From Deinandra increscens subsp. villosa (lineage: Eukaryota; Streptophyta; Magnoliopsida; Asterales; Asteraceae): a stretch of DNA of 64,000 bases. The translations under genes were made by a program, and so were the position numbers. Within the stretch, counting starts at the first letter, position 1, and each line of letters begins with the position of its first letter. This document shows positions 34,950-46,610 of this stretch, one piece after another. The notes beneath the pieces are model-generated. The model saw only the letters and a program-made list of their open reading frames with translations. It was not told the DNA's origin and did not search any database. Location: the NCBI GenBank assembly GCA_039602395.1, contig JBCNJP010000003.1, positions 18,425,237-18,489,236 on the forward strand, written 5' to 3'.

Positions 34950-34997
34950 TATATATATATATATATATATATCTATATCTATATATATATATATATG
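34950..34997. repeat. TA/CTATAT microsatellite
   Basis: Low-complexity TA run directly at the Helitron 5' boundary, continuing the TA run that ends at 29,430 on the other side. Confidence 0.9.
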
Positions 34998-35141
34998 TGT
35001 ATCAATTTAGGGTCTCCGATTAATCGCTGATTAATCACGATTAATCGCTTAACACTAGTCGACCGTCGAGCTACCGCCAAACGATTTCTACAACCTTGGT
35101 TTTACCTCATCAACATCATCAAAATCCAACCTTTATTTACT

Positions 35142-35305
35142 AAGCATGCAACTTTACGCATCAAAACGCTAGATCTATCATCAAGCATGCAATTTTACAC
35201 ATCTAAACCCTAGATCTATCATCAAGATTGCAATTTTACACATCTAAACCCTAGATCTATCATCAAGATTGCAACTTTACACATCCAAAACCTAGATCTA
35301 TCATC
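35142..35305. repeat. four-copy tandem repeat, period 41 bp
   Basis: Units start at 35142, 35183, 35224 and 35265. Each has GCAA(C/T)TTTAC followed by CCTAGATCTATCATCAA or a variant. Confidence 0.95.
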
Positions 35306-35716
35306 AATATGCACCTTTATCCACATGCATGCATGAAAATCATTCCTTTAACATGAATCAAAGAAGATCTAATATCTACATCATAAAAAAGATCCAAACC
35401 TTGAATCATATATTTGATCATAAAATCACTAGATCTATCATATATATAGGCATCCAAATCTATCATATAAAGGCACACATGGCTTAGATATAGTGTAGAT
35501 TTATCATAAAAATAACTCTTGAACGTGCAAAGTCAAAGAAACAAGAAGGGATACTCACAAACCAAAAAGGTTGATGAATGATGATGAAATACTCTTAGAT
35601 CTTCACAAATCTTACTCAAAATGTCATGGAATGGTGATGTAAGAGGTGGGACAGAAGGATTTGACGGCTAGGAAGGATTAGGGTTAACGAGCATTGAGAA
35701 AATGGGGGCTAACGAT

Positions 35717-35726
35717 GTTTAAATAG
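35717..35726 (-). promoter_or_regulatory. possible TATA box of the LTR-like sequence
   Basis: The minus strand reads CTATTTAAAC, upstream of a CT-rich leader-like stretch. Confidence 0.3.
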
Positions 35727-35791
35727 GCCAAAAGTTAGGGTTTCTGCCAGACAGGTCCCTTAGGTATCTTCCAATACGGGAGACCAAGGTC

Positions 35792-36794
35792 TTGGTGTAC
35801 CGCCATAGACCCCCTGATGAGCTGAATCGATTTACCAGCCAGAAGGCATGGCAGTTGGTTGAAAAGCCAACGGATCAAAGGGTCATTTCCACTCGTTGGC
35901 TTTACAAGAATAAGAAGGATGATAGTGGTGTTATTGTGCGTAACAAGGCACGGTTAATTGTGCAAGGATACAATCAGATTGAAGGAATCGATTATGATGA
36001 GGTGTATGTTCCTATTGCTCGCTTGGATGCAATTCAAATTTTTCTGGCCTATGAGTCTTTCATGAACTTCACTGTATATCAACTGGATGTTAAGACAGCG
36101 TTCTTGTATGCTGAAATGGATGAGGAGGTGTACGTGTCTCAACCTCCTGGGTTTGTTGATGAACAAATCATGTCTATCGTCTAAACAAAGCTCTCTATGG
36201 ACTCCATCAGGCTCCTCGATCTTGGTATAACACCTAGACAGATCATCTTGTTCAGCATGGGTATACACGCGGCGTGGTGGATCAGACACTATTTCGAAAA
36301 GTGGTTGGTGATGATATAATCACGGTGCAAGTGTATGTAGATGATATCATCTTTCGGTCTACAAATGAAGATTTGTGCAAAAAGTTTGAAGTTGTAATGA
36401 AAAAAATATGTGAAATGAGTGTTGTGTGAGAGCTGTAGTACTTCCTTGCCATTCAAGTGAAACAAGTTGTAATGGAATTCTCATTCATCAAGCTAAGTAT
36501 ATTGATGAGATTCTGGAGAAATTCAAGATGTACGACTGCAAGCCAATGGCCACACCTATGGTTTCTCGACCGCTTTTGGCCCCTGATCTTAATGGTGAAC
36601 TTATAAGTGAGCACATGTTTTGCTCTATGATTGGGTCACTGATGTATCTGAGCGCTATTCGGCCTGACATCATGTTTTCTGTTCATACATGTGCTCGTTA
36701 TCAATCTTAACCTAAAATGTCTCATTTTCCATTGTCAAACAAATCTTTAGATATTTGAAAGGCAGGCCACAACTTGGTCTCTGGGACCCTAATG
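35792..36794 (+). pseudogene. pol: copia reverse transcriptase, split by a gypsy insertion
   Basis: The frame from 35792 is the start of the copia reverse transcriptase (AWQLVEKPTDQRVISTRWLY, then QLDVKTAFLYAEM). A frame change at about 36,180 leads to a region encoding the active site YVDDIIF (near 36,331), then a stop. A further frame at 36426-36710 holds the C-terminal part (GSLMYLSAIRPDIMFSV). Copia protease and integrase are absent on the left, so the 5' half has been lost. The frame resumes as RNase H at 44911, beyond the gypsy element. Confidence 0.9.
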
Positions 36795-37840
36795 TGTGAC
36801 AACCCGTAAGTTTCCTAAGTCAACTCATTTAATAATACGTGTAATTACCTGTTTCTGTGTGCATAAATCTGTGTTTTAGTTAACGTAGATAACGTATCAT
36901 GCAACTATCCGTTAGTCTTGGCGTAACCCTAAATTAATATTTCGACGATCGACCTTAAAAACAAGGATGTTACTTATATATATCCGATGGAATTTTAATA
37001 ACAAGAAATCTCACCACAACTATGTGGTTTAATATAAAAAGAGTTTTTATATTACCTTGTCACTTTTGTAGTAGTTAAATTACATGCAAAGTTCGTAACG
37101 TTACTTCGACGTAAAAATATCCAATGAACGCTTGAGTTTATTTATTTATTTATCAACTACGTCAAATAGTAAACTCTTTAAATGTTTAGTATTTTTATAA
37201 CGAAAAACCATTAGGTTTTTATATGAACATTTAACGTCAATGTTTTTTTTTCACCATTAAACGCCATCTATATTTAAACAAGACTTGTATCTTTTATTTT
37301 TCTTTAACCTTGATTTATTAATCACCATGAACATTCATTTCCATGCATGATCAAATCCAATTGTCACCTTTGATCATATTGTCTTTCGTGATCAAAACCT
37401 GACACCCGAACCTCCTCTTAATCAATTTCTAGTAGTAATCCACCACCTTTGCTTAATCCTCTACTAATCACCCAACCATAAAGCAATAACTATTCATCTA
37501 GTACCTTATTACCATCATCATCTTACACCACATTTTCCTAAATATCCCATCACCACCCTAAAACAACCTAGCATGTACCAACCAATGACCCTTCCTCCCT
37601 CCTCCTTGCACCCAAGAGCCGGCCCCCCTCCTTTGGCTCTCCCTTGCTCACGGCTCACCCACCAAACCGCCACCACCACCTTGTCTTGAACCAAACCCTT
37701 GACTTACTTGGTTCCTTCCCTTCTTTTAAGCATACCATATATATATAACATGATGGAGAAACCCTAGAACACTTCTCATAATCTCCCACCATCAAACACA
37801 CACTCTTTCACTCTCTCCCTCTCAAACCCGTCGCCCCCTC
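36795..37840 (+). repeat. 5' LTR of the second gypsy element, truncated
   Basis: Matches 41639-42683 closely and then breaks off after GTCGCCCCCTC near 37840, running straight into gag coding sequence. Confidence 0.9.
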
Positions 37841-37844
37841 CTCT

Positions 37845-38640
37845 GGTAACATCAAACCTGACCACAAGCGCAAACGTGGTCATGATTGGAAGAAGAAGAA
37901 GCCTGCAGAAACTCCTACTGCTGATGTTCCAAAAGCCATCAAGGCTTATGCAGCTGTTGCACCTACCACTGATGCAAAGAGAAATGGTTACACCGGCAAC
38001 CTGCCCCTATGTAACAAGTGTAACCTACACCACACTCTGAACTGCAGTAACGTTTACTGCAAGAATTGCAAAGCTAAAGGTCACATCTATCGGGACTGTC
38101 CGAGTCGTGGGAACAAAGTTCAGACCACTAACACCTGCTACGAATGTGGGAACTCTGGTCACTTCAAAAGCGATTGTCCCAAGCTGAAGAAATCAGGGTC
38201 TGATGCTGCACGTGGAAGAGCGTTCGTGCTGAATGCGACTGAAGCACGACAAGACCCGCACACTGTTACAGGTACGTTTCTGTTAAACGAACATTATGCA
38301 TCCGTTTTATTTGACACCGGTGCCGATAAAAGCTTCGTGTCTAGTGATTTTAGCTCTACCTTTAATATCACCCCTACGTAATTAGACACTAGGTACATAA
38401 TCAAATTGGCCAATGGTAAACAAATCGAAGCGCGTGAAATGCTCCAAGGTTGTTCACTGGATCTATTAGGACACAAGTTCAACATAGACCTCCTGCCCGT
38501 GCAGCTCGGAAGCTTCGATGTAGTAGTTGGAATGGATTGGCTGTCCGCTAATCGTGCAGAAATAGTTTGCCACGAGAAACAAGTCAAAATTCCCCTAGCT
38601 AACAACGAAAACTTGACCATTCAAGGAGATCGTGTCGATA
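37845..38640 (+). pseudogene. gag-pro: gypsy gag C-terminus and protease
   Basis: The frame starts inside gag at the deletion junction. It shows three knuckle-type clusters: LCNKCNLHH, CKNCKAKGHIYRDC and CYECGNSGHFKSDC. The protease motif VLFDTGADKSFVS follows near 38,308, then a stop at about 38,380 (Thr-Pro-Thr-stop). The frame resumes at 38406 with the rest of the protease (VVVGMDWLSANRAE). Compared with the other gypsy element, its zinc-knuckle linkers lack the long Asn/Gly repeats. Without the gag N-terminus no particle protein could form. Confidence 0.85.
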
Positions 38641-41602
38641 TAAAACTTCACATCAATTCGTGCATGAAGGCTCAGAAATTCCTTCGAAAGGGTTATCCTG
38701 CCCTCCTAGCACATGTATCTTCCAAGAAATCCAAGGAGAAGAAGATCGAAGACGTTCCAATCGTTCGGGATTTCGCGGACGTATTTCCTTCCGATCTACC
38801 TGGTCTACCTCCACCTCGACAGGTCGAATTTCATATCGATTTAGTACCCGGAGCCGCATCAGTTGCTCGATCCCCGTATCGTTTAGCTCCATCCGAAATG
38901 AAAGAGTTATCGAATCAACTACAAGAACTTCTTGATAAAGGACTGATCAGACCGAGCTTCTCACCCTGGGGAGCCCCAGTCCTATTCGTCAAGAAGAAGG
39001 ACGGATCGTTCTGTATGTGCATCAACTACCAAGAACTGAACAAGTTGATGGTGAAGAACCGGTATCCCCTCCCAAGGATTGACGACTTATTCGACCAACT
39101 CCAAAGATCTAGCTTCTATTCTAAGATCGATTTACGCTTCGGCTACCATCAACTGAAGGTTCAAGATGAAGATGTCGCTAAAACTGCTTTTAGGACTCGT
39201 TACGGCCACTACGAATTCCCGGTTATGCCCTTCGGGTTAACCAACGCGCCTGCCGTATTCATGGACCTCATGAATCGTGTGTGTAAACCCTATCTCGACA
39301 AATTCGTTATCGTGTTCATTGATGACATTCTGATCTAATCCCGTAGTAAGGAAGAACACGAGCAACATCTCAAACTCATCCTGGATTTGCTTAGAAAGGA
39401 GAAACTGTACGCCAAGTTCTCAAAGTGTGAACTTTGGATCAGAGAAGTACATTTCTTAGGTCACGTGATCAATGACCGTGGAATTCATGTTGATCCCGCG
39501 AAAATCAAAGCGATCAAAAGTTGGAGCCCTCCAACTACCCCGTCTGAAATACGATAATTTCTTGGTCTTGCCGGCTATTACCGTAGGTTCATCGAGAACT
39601 TCTCCAAAATAGCCAAACCCCTGACCACTCTGACTCAGAAGGAGAAGAAATTCATCTGGGATGATAAGACTGAAGAAGCTTTTCAAACGTTGAAGCAGAA
39701 ACTATGTGACGCTCCCATTCTTGCCTTACCTAAAGGCAACCGCGATTTCTGCGTTTACTGTGACGCGTCTCATCAAGGTCTTGGATGAGTGCTTATGCAA
39801 CGTGACAGAGTCATAGCCTATGCCTCACGCCAATTGAAAGTTCACGAAAAGATCTACACCACTCACGACCTAGAACTCGGAGTCGTAGTATTCGCCCTCA
39901 AGATCTGGAGACACTACCTCTATGGCACAGAATGCAAGGTCTTCACGGACCACAAGAGGCTCCGACATATCTTAAACCAGAAAGAGTTGAATATGAGGCA
40001 ACGAAGATGGGTCGAGTTGCTCAGCGATTACGAATGCGAAATCTTGTATCATCCTGGAAAGGCAAACGTAGTAGCAGATGCCTTGAGTCGTAAGGATCGT
40101 GTGAAGTCACTTCGCGTCAGATCTCTTGCATTGACCATTCACAACGGTCTACCCTCCCAGATTCGTGACGCCCAACTGGAAGCACTTAAAGAAGAGAACG
40201 TCGGAAATGAAGGCCTACGAGGTATGGACCGTCAATTCGAGATCAAATCCGACGGTGCCAGATACTTCATGAATCGACTTTGGGTACCTATGTACGGAGA
40301 CCTCAGGACACTGGTTCTGAACGAAGCTCATAAATCGAAGTACTCAATCCACCCTGGTGCTGACAAAATGTACCACGGACTGAAAGGACTTTACTGGTGG
40401 CCCAACATGAAGATGGAAGTTGCCACTTACATCGGTAAGTGTTTAACGTGCGCCAAAGTTAAGGCCGAATATCAGAAACCCTCTGGTTTGCTTGTCCAAC
40501 CGATAATCCTTGAGTGGAAATGGGAACGCATCGCCATGGATTTCATCACCAAGCTACCGAAGAGCCAAAATGGTAACGATACTATTTGGGTTATCATCGA
40601 CCGTCTAACGAAATCAGCTCACTTCCTACCCATAATGGAAAAGGATTCCATGGAACGACTAACCGCCCTCTACATGAAAGAGATATTCTCCCGCCATGGG
40701 ACTCCCGTCTCAATCATCTTTGACAGAGATAGTCGCTTCACGTCTAACTTCTGGAAATCGTTGCATGAAGCCCTGGGTACTCAACTTGACATGAGTACTG
40801 CTTACCATCCCCAAACCGATGGTCAGAGTGAACGAACAATCCAAACTCTAGAAGACATGTTCCGTGCTTGCATAATCGATTTTGGTAAAATTGGGATGAA
40901 CACTTGCCCCTATGCGAGTTTTCATACAACAACAGTTATCACACCAGTATTCAAGCCGCCCCATTCGAGGCACTTTATGGACGAAAGTGCCGATCTCCCA
41001 TCTGTTGGTTTGAAGTCGGAGACAGCCAGATTACCGGTCCGGAATTAGTGATCGAGACCACCGAAAGGGTCTCGCAGATTCGAAACCGTCTGAAAGCCGC
41101 CCGCGATCGCCAAAAAGAGCTACGCTGACGTCCGACGGAATACCCCTATCATTCGAAGTCGGAGATAAAGTTCTTCTAAAAGTTGCCCCATGGAAAGGAG
41201 TCATCCGTTTTGGCAAACGTGGTAAGATAAACCCTCGATACATTGGTCCATTCCAGATCCTCGAAAAGATCGGGCCAGTAGCTTACAGACTACAACTGCC
41301 AGCCGAACTTAGTAGCGTACACGACGTTTTCCACGTCTGTAACTTGAAGAAGTACCTTGCCGACGAATCGCTCGTCATCCCTCTCGATGAAATTCAAGTT
41401 GACGAAACCCTTCACTTCGTGGAAGAACCTGCTGAAATCGTCGACCGCGAGGTCAAGAAGCTGAAACGAAGTCGAATCCCTATCGTTAAGGTTCGATGGA
41501 ACTCCCGGCGCGGATCTGAGTATACTTAGGAACGCGAAGACAAGTTCAAAGCCAAGTACCCGCATCTTTTTCCCAACCCAGCTCCTATAGACGTCGCAGT
41601 CT
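38641..41602 (+). pseudogene. pol: gypsy pol: reverse transcriptase, RNase H, integrase, chromodomain-like tail
   Basis: The reverse transcriptase has FVKKKDGSFCMCINYQELNK, with Cys and Asn where the sister element has Arg and Asp, and FIDDILI followed at once by a stop at 39336. More stops follow near 39,555 and 39,786. From 39789 RNase H and integrase run on (VFTDHKRLRHIL; zinc-finger CLTCAKVK; MDFITKLP; STAYHPQTDGQSERTIQ). A frameshift near 40,900 and another near 41,125 precede the C-terminal part, where a Trp codon has become TAG at 41,527. The end reads KYPHLF. It is clearly older or less constrained than the copy at 15396-18226. Confidence 0.92.
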
Positions 41603-41626
41603 GAATTTCGGGACGAAATTCCTTCA

Positions 41627-41638
41627 ACTAGGGGAGAA
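41627..41638 (+). other. polypurine tract of the second gypsy element
   Basis: ACTAGGGGAGAA lies immediately before the 3' LTR start. Confidence 0.85.
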
Positions 41639-42458
41639 TGTGACAACCCGTAAGTTTCCTAAGTCAACTCATATAATAACACGTGTAATTACCTGTTTCT
41701 GTGTGCATAAATCTGTGTTTTAGTTAACGTAGATAACGTATCATGCAACTATCCGTTAGTCTTGGCGTAACCCTAAATTAATTTCGACGATCGACCTTAA
41801 AAACAAGGATGTTACTTATATATATCCGATGGAATTTCAATAACAAGAAATCTCACCACAACTATGTGGTTTAATATAAAAAGAGTTTTTATATTACCTT
41901 GTCACTTTTGTAGTATTTAAATTACATGCAAAGTTCGTAACGTTACTTCGACGTAAAAATATCCAATGAACGCTTGAGTTTATTTATTTATTTATCAACT
42001 ACGTCAAATAGTAAACTCTTTAAATGTTTAGTATTTTTATAACGAAAAACCATTAGGTTTTTATATAAACATTTAACGTCAATGTTGTTTTTTTCACTAT
42101 TAAACGCCATCTATATTTGAACAAGACTTGTATCTTTTATTTTTCTTCAACCTTGATTTATTAATCACCATGCACATTCATTTCCATGCATGATCAAATC
42201 CAATTATCACCTTTGATCATATTGTCCTCCGTGATCAAAACCTGACACCCAAACCTCCTCTTAATCGATTTCTAGTAGTAATCCACCACCTTTGCTTAAT
42301 CCTCTACTAATCACCCAACCATAAAGCAATAAATATTCATCTAGTACCTTATTGCCATCATCATCTTACAGCACCTTTTCCTAAATATCCCATCACCACC
42401 CAAAAACAACCTAGCATGTACCAACCATTGACCCTTCCTCCCTCCTTGCACCCAAGAG

Positions 42459-42472
42459 CCCCCCCCCCCCCC
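42459..42472. repeat. C14 homopolymer in the 3' LTR
   Basis: The matching position in the 5' LTR (37,615-37,630) reads CCGGCCCCCC, so the run expanded in, or was misassembled into, this copy. Confidence 0.8.
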
Positions 42473-42580
42473 TCCCTTGGCTCTCCCTTGCTCACGGCTC
42501 ACCCACCAAACCGCCACCACCACCTTGTCTTGAACCAAACCCTTGACTTACTTGGTTCCTTCCCTTCTTTTAAGTGTACC

Positions 42581-42593
42581 ATATATATATAAC
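42581..42593 (+). promoter_or_regulatory. TATA box of the second gypsy LTR
   Basis: ATATATATATAAC precedes a leader-like CT-rich stretch; the same block is at about 37,737-37,750 in the 5' LTR. Confidence 0.55.
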
Positions 42594-44910
42594 ATGATGG
42601 AGAAACCCTAGAACACTTCTCATAATCTCCCACCATCAAACACACACTCTTTCACTCTCTCCCTCTCAAACCCGTCGCCCCCTCTCTCTCTCTAGCTTTC
42701 TTCATCCAAACACAAGATTACTTGAAGATCAAAGCTACAAGGAGCAACAAAGAAGCAAGATCTACTATCCTCCATCCATCTCCACGTTTTTCTCAAGTTA
42801 GTAGATGATATTCTCTTGATTTTTCACTAGTTGTTCATGTTAACTAGTTACATTTTCCATCTAGAACTCCTACATCAAGTCTTGGTTAAAAATGGTGACA
42901 TTAAACTTACATTTTCTTATATGTGTCTAGTAACCTAAAACTTTGCTTAAGTTCATGTTAGATCTAGTATATTTTGTGTTTCTACTGGTGATATCATGTA
43001 TTTTGAACCCCTCGTATACTACATTATATAGATCTATGGAAAAACAAGTGTTATAATGCTAGTATGTGTACAATGTGCCTTGGTTTTATGAACAAACCAC
43101 TAGATCCGAAATTTGTGACTCTTGGAACCCTAGGTCCGAAATTTTTAACATGTTATAAGGTTATGGATAGCACCATACGACTTATTGATATGTTTAGACG
43201 GCTAAATCTATAAAAATAACCCGCTAAAAAGTCTCGGAAACTATAGTTGAATTAGAGCCATTTTAGGTCAGAAACTTTGACCCATCTTAAAGTGATTTTA
43301 AAATATGTTTTTAGTCATAAAAACCCTAGTACAAGATCCCTTTTGAAAATAGCTAAATTTGGGGAAAACGGGACCAAAAACGGACACTTTACGGGCCCGA
43401 AAACCTCATTTTTGTAAAGATATGTAAATGAATGTTACAACTGATCTTGGACACTTTCAGGGACTTATGATGACTTATAATAAGCTTACGAAGTGTTTTG
43501 GTGGTTTACAAAACCCTAGAACGAGTCACAGGATCAAAACTGGCTAAATCGGACACATACCGGCAAAACCGACAAAACTAGGAACTTGGACTTTTGAACT
43601 TAATTTTCTGATTTGATATGATCCTATGATGAAAATAAATGGGTATTTATTTATTAGATCATTTCCTTAGTCATAATTACAAATAACGTGAAATGTGGCT
43701 AAAACCGGCAAAAAGCTCGTTTTAATCTTAAACCGTCATTACTTCCTTTAAAAGTCCTTCGAACTCACATGATATTTATTTGGGAAATATAAACTATTTC
43801 TAAACTAATTATTATCTTGAAAATAAATAATATTTTATTTATTGCAAAATAAATATTTATTTTCAATAAATATTTCATTTTGGTCAAAGATATCGTATTA
43901 TAACACCGGGTTACCATGACGCCAAGACTTGACCAACCAAATTGGAGTGACTTAGATGTCAACCCAATTTCTATATTCTAAGTTTTCTTATAACATTGTA
44001 TAGGACTGCTTACTTGCCTATCTTACTGAATCATTTGCATTCAGGTGAGTTTTCACGGCCCCTTTCTTTTACAGTTTTAATACTTGGGGGAGAATTCATT
44101 ACAAACATAAGTGTTTACCTGACAAATAGATTACTTGTTATCTTATTATTTACATGATCTTTTCTAGTCCAAATCATATTGTATCATGCTTGTTCATGTT
44201 ATGATGAAACCCCACTATTAGTTGAATCCGATTAATTTATAAACAGAAACGATGACTCGTGGATAGATCTATTGGGTTAACGCCCCTGCTCTGATTGGTA
44301 GCTCAAATCCTGACTCCGTTTTAATAGTCAAGAGAGTACATACAGTTATAATTGGCCATGCGGTACTGTTGGACATAGTATCATGAGTGGGTAATCAGTT
44401 AGATTCGGTATTCAAGGTTCATGGTAATTTATAAAACAGTATCTAAACAAATTGTCAAACGATGGTATGATTTAATCAAACTTGTTTATCAAACTTTACA
44501 TGCATGCTATCTAAACCTGTGAACTCACCAACTTTATGTTGACTCGTTTTAGTATATGAATTATCAGGTGATTGAAACTTGCTGCATTCAGGACAACATA
44601 TCATTTAGGACCTGCATTTTCTTATTCTGGAGTCATGGTTAAACCGAGCTGCACTTTTGGAGATTTCATTGCATAACACCTAACGGTGTCATGTTCTCAA
44701 ATCTTTTTGAAATGTAATTGTTTTGTAACAATTAAAACAAACGTACTTTCACTACTATTTCCGCTGCAACTTTGAATGAAACTCCACATTTTGAATTAAC
44801 TTAATCTTTTAAACGGCTCTAGTTGTTTAATCATCCAGAGGTTGTTCTATGTAATCTTGACTATGATCCATCCCGTTCGCACCCGACACAATAAATACTG
44901 GGGTGTGACA

Positions 44911-45398
44911 TAATGATTCAAAATTTAATTTGTTTGCTTTTTCTGACAGTGATTATGGAGGTGGTGAACTGGAAAGGAAATCAACATCCGTAGGATGTCA
45001 GTATCTGGGAGATAGGCTGATCTCCTAGCAATGCAAAAAGCAGCACACAGTATCAAAATCCACAGCTGAAGCCGAATATGTTGTAGCATTTGTATACTGT
45101 TCTCAAGTTTTCTGGATTCAACACAGCTGTCAGACTACGGTTTGACGCTTGTGGACGCACCAATATATTGTGATAATACTGTTGCTCTACAAATTGTGAA
45201 AAATCATGTACTACATTCTAAGACTAAGCATATCGACATAAAGGTACACTTTATTCGTGACTGTTTTGAAAAGAAGCTAATCCACCTAGAGCAGGTAACT
45301 TCCAAAAAAATGTTTCTGATATGTTTACCAAGACATTAGATCGAGGGAAGTTTAAAATGTGTGTCCAAGGGTTGAAGATGATCACCTTTGAGGACTAG
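44911..45398 (+). pseudogene. pol: copia RNase H, 3' half of the split element
   Basis: Continues the copia frame of 35792-36794 on the other side of the gypsy element; both copies of the TAATG target duplication are intact. It reads FSDSDYGGGELERKSTSVG, then STAEAEYVVAFVYC, then DNTVALQIVKNHVLHSKTKH, the classic copia RNase H series. It is interrupted by a stop at about 45,018 and frame changes. It ends TKTLDRGKF...ITFED with TAG at 45,398, the usual copia polyprotein end. Confidence 0.88.
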
Positions 45399-46246
45399 AC
45401 TGACTGTTTTAATTTATTTTGTTTTATGTTATTAAAAAATGAAATGAAAAATAAAAAAAAATGTATTTGTGATGTGGTTATAAAATTTTAAAAGCAGGGG
45501 AAGAATAGACACATTTATTAACTCAATTAGTTGATTGCTTTTTAAATTTTATTAGGAAATGAAATAACTATGTCTATCAGGTGACTGACACGTGTACGGC
45601 TGAAGTGAAAGACATGATCCAAGGTGATATGCTCGGTAGGCTCAATCCCAAAAACAAAGGTATGTGTCACAAACTTGAAAATAAAGTATTACATTCGACA
45701 TAATACACACACATACGTTAGATGCATGTTCTATTTGACTGCAAGATTGTTCCAGATACACACGCCGGACTCCAAAGTGTTGAATTACATTTTCTCAAAA
45801 CTCGGCGTCCCCTCTGTTTTGTGTGAGCAAAGACCTGGGGATGTCTAAGCCGCTAGTCAGTCTCTCCTCTATTTTACGTGAACAAAGACTTGGTGTAGAC
45901 TGTACTGACGTGTTAGTCATACTTTCCTCTGTTTTGTGTGAGCAAAGACCTGGTTAGTTTATACTAATGTGCTCAGATCACTGTATATTATTTACACCAA
46001 AAAATATGCTAATGTGCACAACAAAAAAGAACCTCAAGTGTCCAAAACCCTTTAGCCCTGACTTGTGATTAGGCTTATGTGTTTGATGAATGGTCACAAC
46101 GTGACTGAAAAGTGACTCTGAGTTGAAATCATAAAAGTCTTTGTATATTACACATTTCTCTTATGATCCGTTCTTTCTCTTCTCAACCAAGTCTCGAAAA
46201 AAGATTCAAAACTCTGGATATGGATAGGTCAAAATATGTGGTAGGG
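45399..46246. other. 3' untranslated part of the copia element, no gene seen
   Basis: A purine tract AAAGCAGGGGAAGAATAG (about 45,491-45,508) could be the copia polypurine tract, but no LTR of the expected type follows. A three-copy repeat sits at 45811-45951. Confidence 0.4.
45811..45951. repeat. three-copy repeat, period 55-60 bp
   Basis: CCTCTGTTTTGTGTGAGCAA or variants at 45811, 45866 and 45926, each followed by AGAC(C/T)TGG. Confidence 0.85.
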
Positions 46247-46610
46247 AATGATCAAGCTTAATAGACTGCACGTAGAGCGTGCACGGTAGATTGTCTACTT
46301 AATCATGATAAACACGATGAATTTCGAGTACGGATTAGGAACACAATAAGGTAAATACAAAGGATTTTGTATTGATATGCTTTAGAGAGAATTCATACAG
46401 AAACACACACAGATGAATGACCCAGAAGTCTCTGTTCTATACAATGCAATATGAATTTATACTAAACTGACTGGTCACGAACTGGATGACCTACGAACTG
46501 TGAGTTCGTGAGTCACAAACTCCCAGTTCGTTTCTCACTTCGTTCCCAGTCTTCTTGCATCTTCGTCTTGATCTGATACTTCACACGACGAACCAGACTT
46601 TGCCCTAACA
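46247..46610 (-). repeat. probable solo LTR related to the gag-only copia family
   Basis: On the minus strand the right edge starts TGTTAGGGC. It shares the words CTTCACACGACG and CTTGATCTGATAC with the LTRs at 3896 and 9649, and also has inverted GAACT/AGTTCG words (46,477-46,550) and a TATA-like AGTATAAATTC. The left edge is uncertain and no target duplication was found. Confidence 0.5.

Larger units (their letters stand above)
28926..35098. mobile_element. hAT-type non-autonomous transposon
   Basis: Flanked by a perfect 8-bp duplication GTTTTACC (28918-28925 and 35099-35106). The tips are inverted repeats CAATGTTGTAGAAATCG and CAAGGTTGTAGAAATCG (16 of 17). An 8-bp duplication and CA-purine-N-G tips are hAT hallmarks. 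Both ends carry several GATTAATC words as subterminal repeats (28,944-28,976 and 35,018-35,048). No transposase frame exists. Without the Helitron inside, the element is about 650 bp. Confidence 0.9.
35107..35790 (-). repeat. LTR-like sequence right of the hAT insertion
   Basis: On the minus strand it contains a TATA-like CTATTTAAACATC and a leader-like stretch. A GTACCGCC word near 35,799 recalls the array at 44-235. It joins the copia coding sequence around 35,770-35,820 without a visible primer site, so the junction is a rearrangement or the LTR belongs to another element. Confidence 0.4.
36795..44910 (+). mobile_element. Ty3/gypsy retrotransposon with a truncated 5' LTR
   Basis: Flanked by a perfect 5-bp duplication TAATG (36790-36794 and 44911-44915). 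LTRs begin TGTGACAACCCG and the right one ends GGTGTGACA. The order gag, protease, reverse transcriptase, RNase H, integrase marks it as gypsy, and it is related to the element at 12713-23274. An internal deletion removed about 2.2 kb of the 5' LTR, the primer site and the N-terminal gag. Confidence 0.95.
41639..44910 (+). repeat. 3' LTR of the second gypsy element (3272 bp)
   Basis: TGTGACAACCCG to GGTGTGACA. Non-coding; the first 1.05 kb pairs with the truncated 5' LTR. Confidence 0.92.

Noticed and set aside
35142..35305. 41-bp tandem repeat as a centromeric satellite
   Set aside because: Only four copies, in an LTR-like context; far too short to call a satellite.
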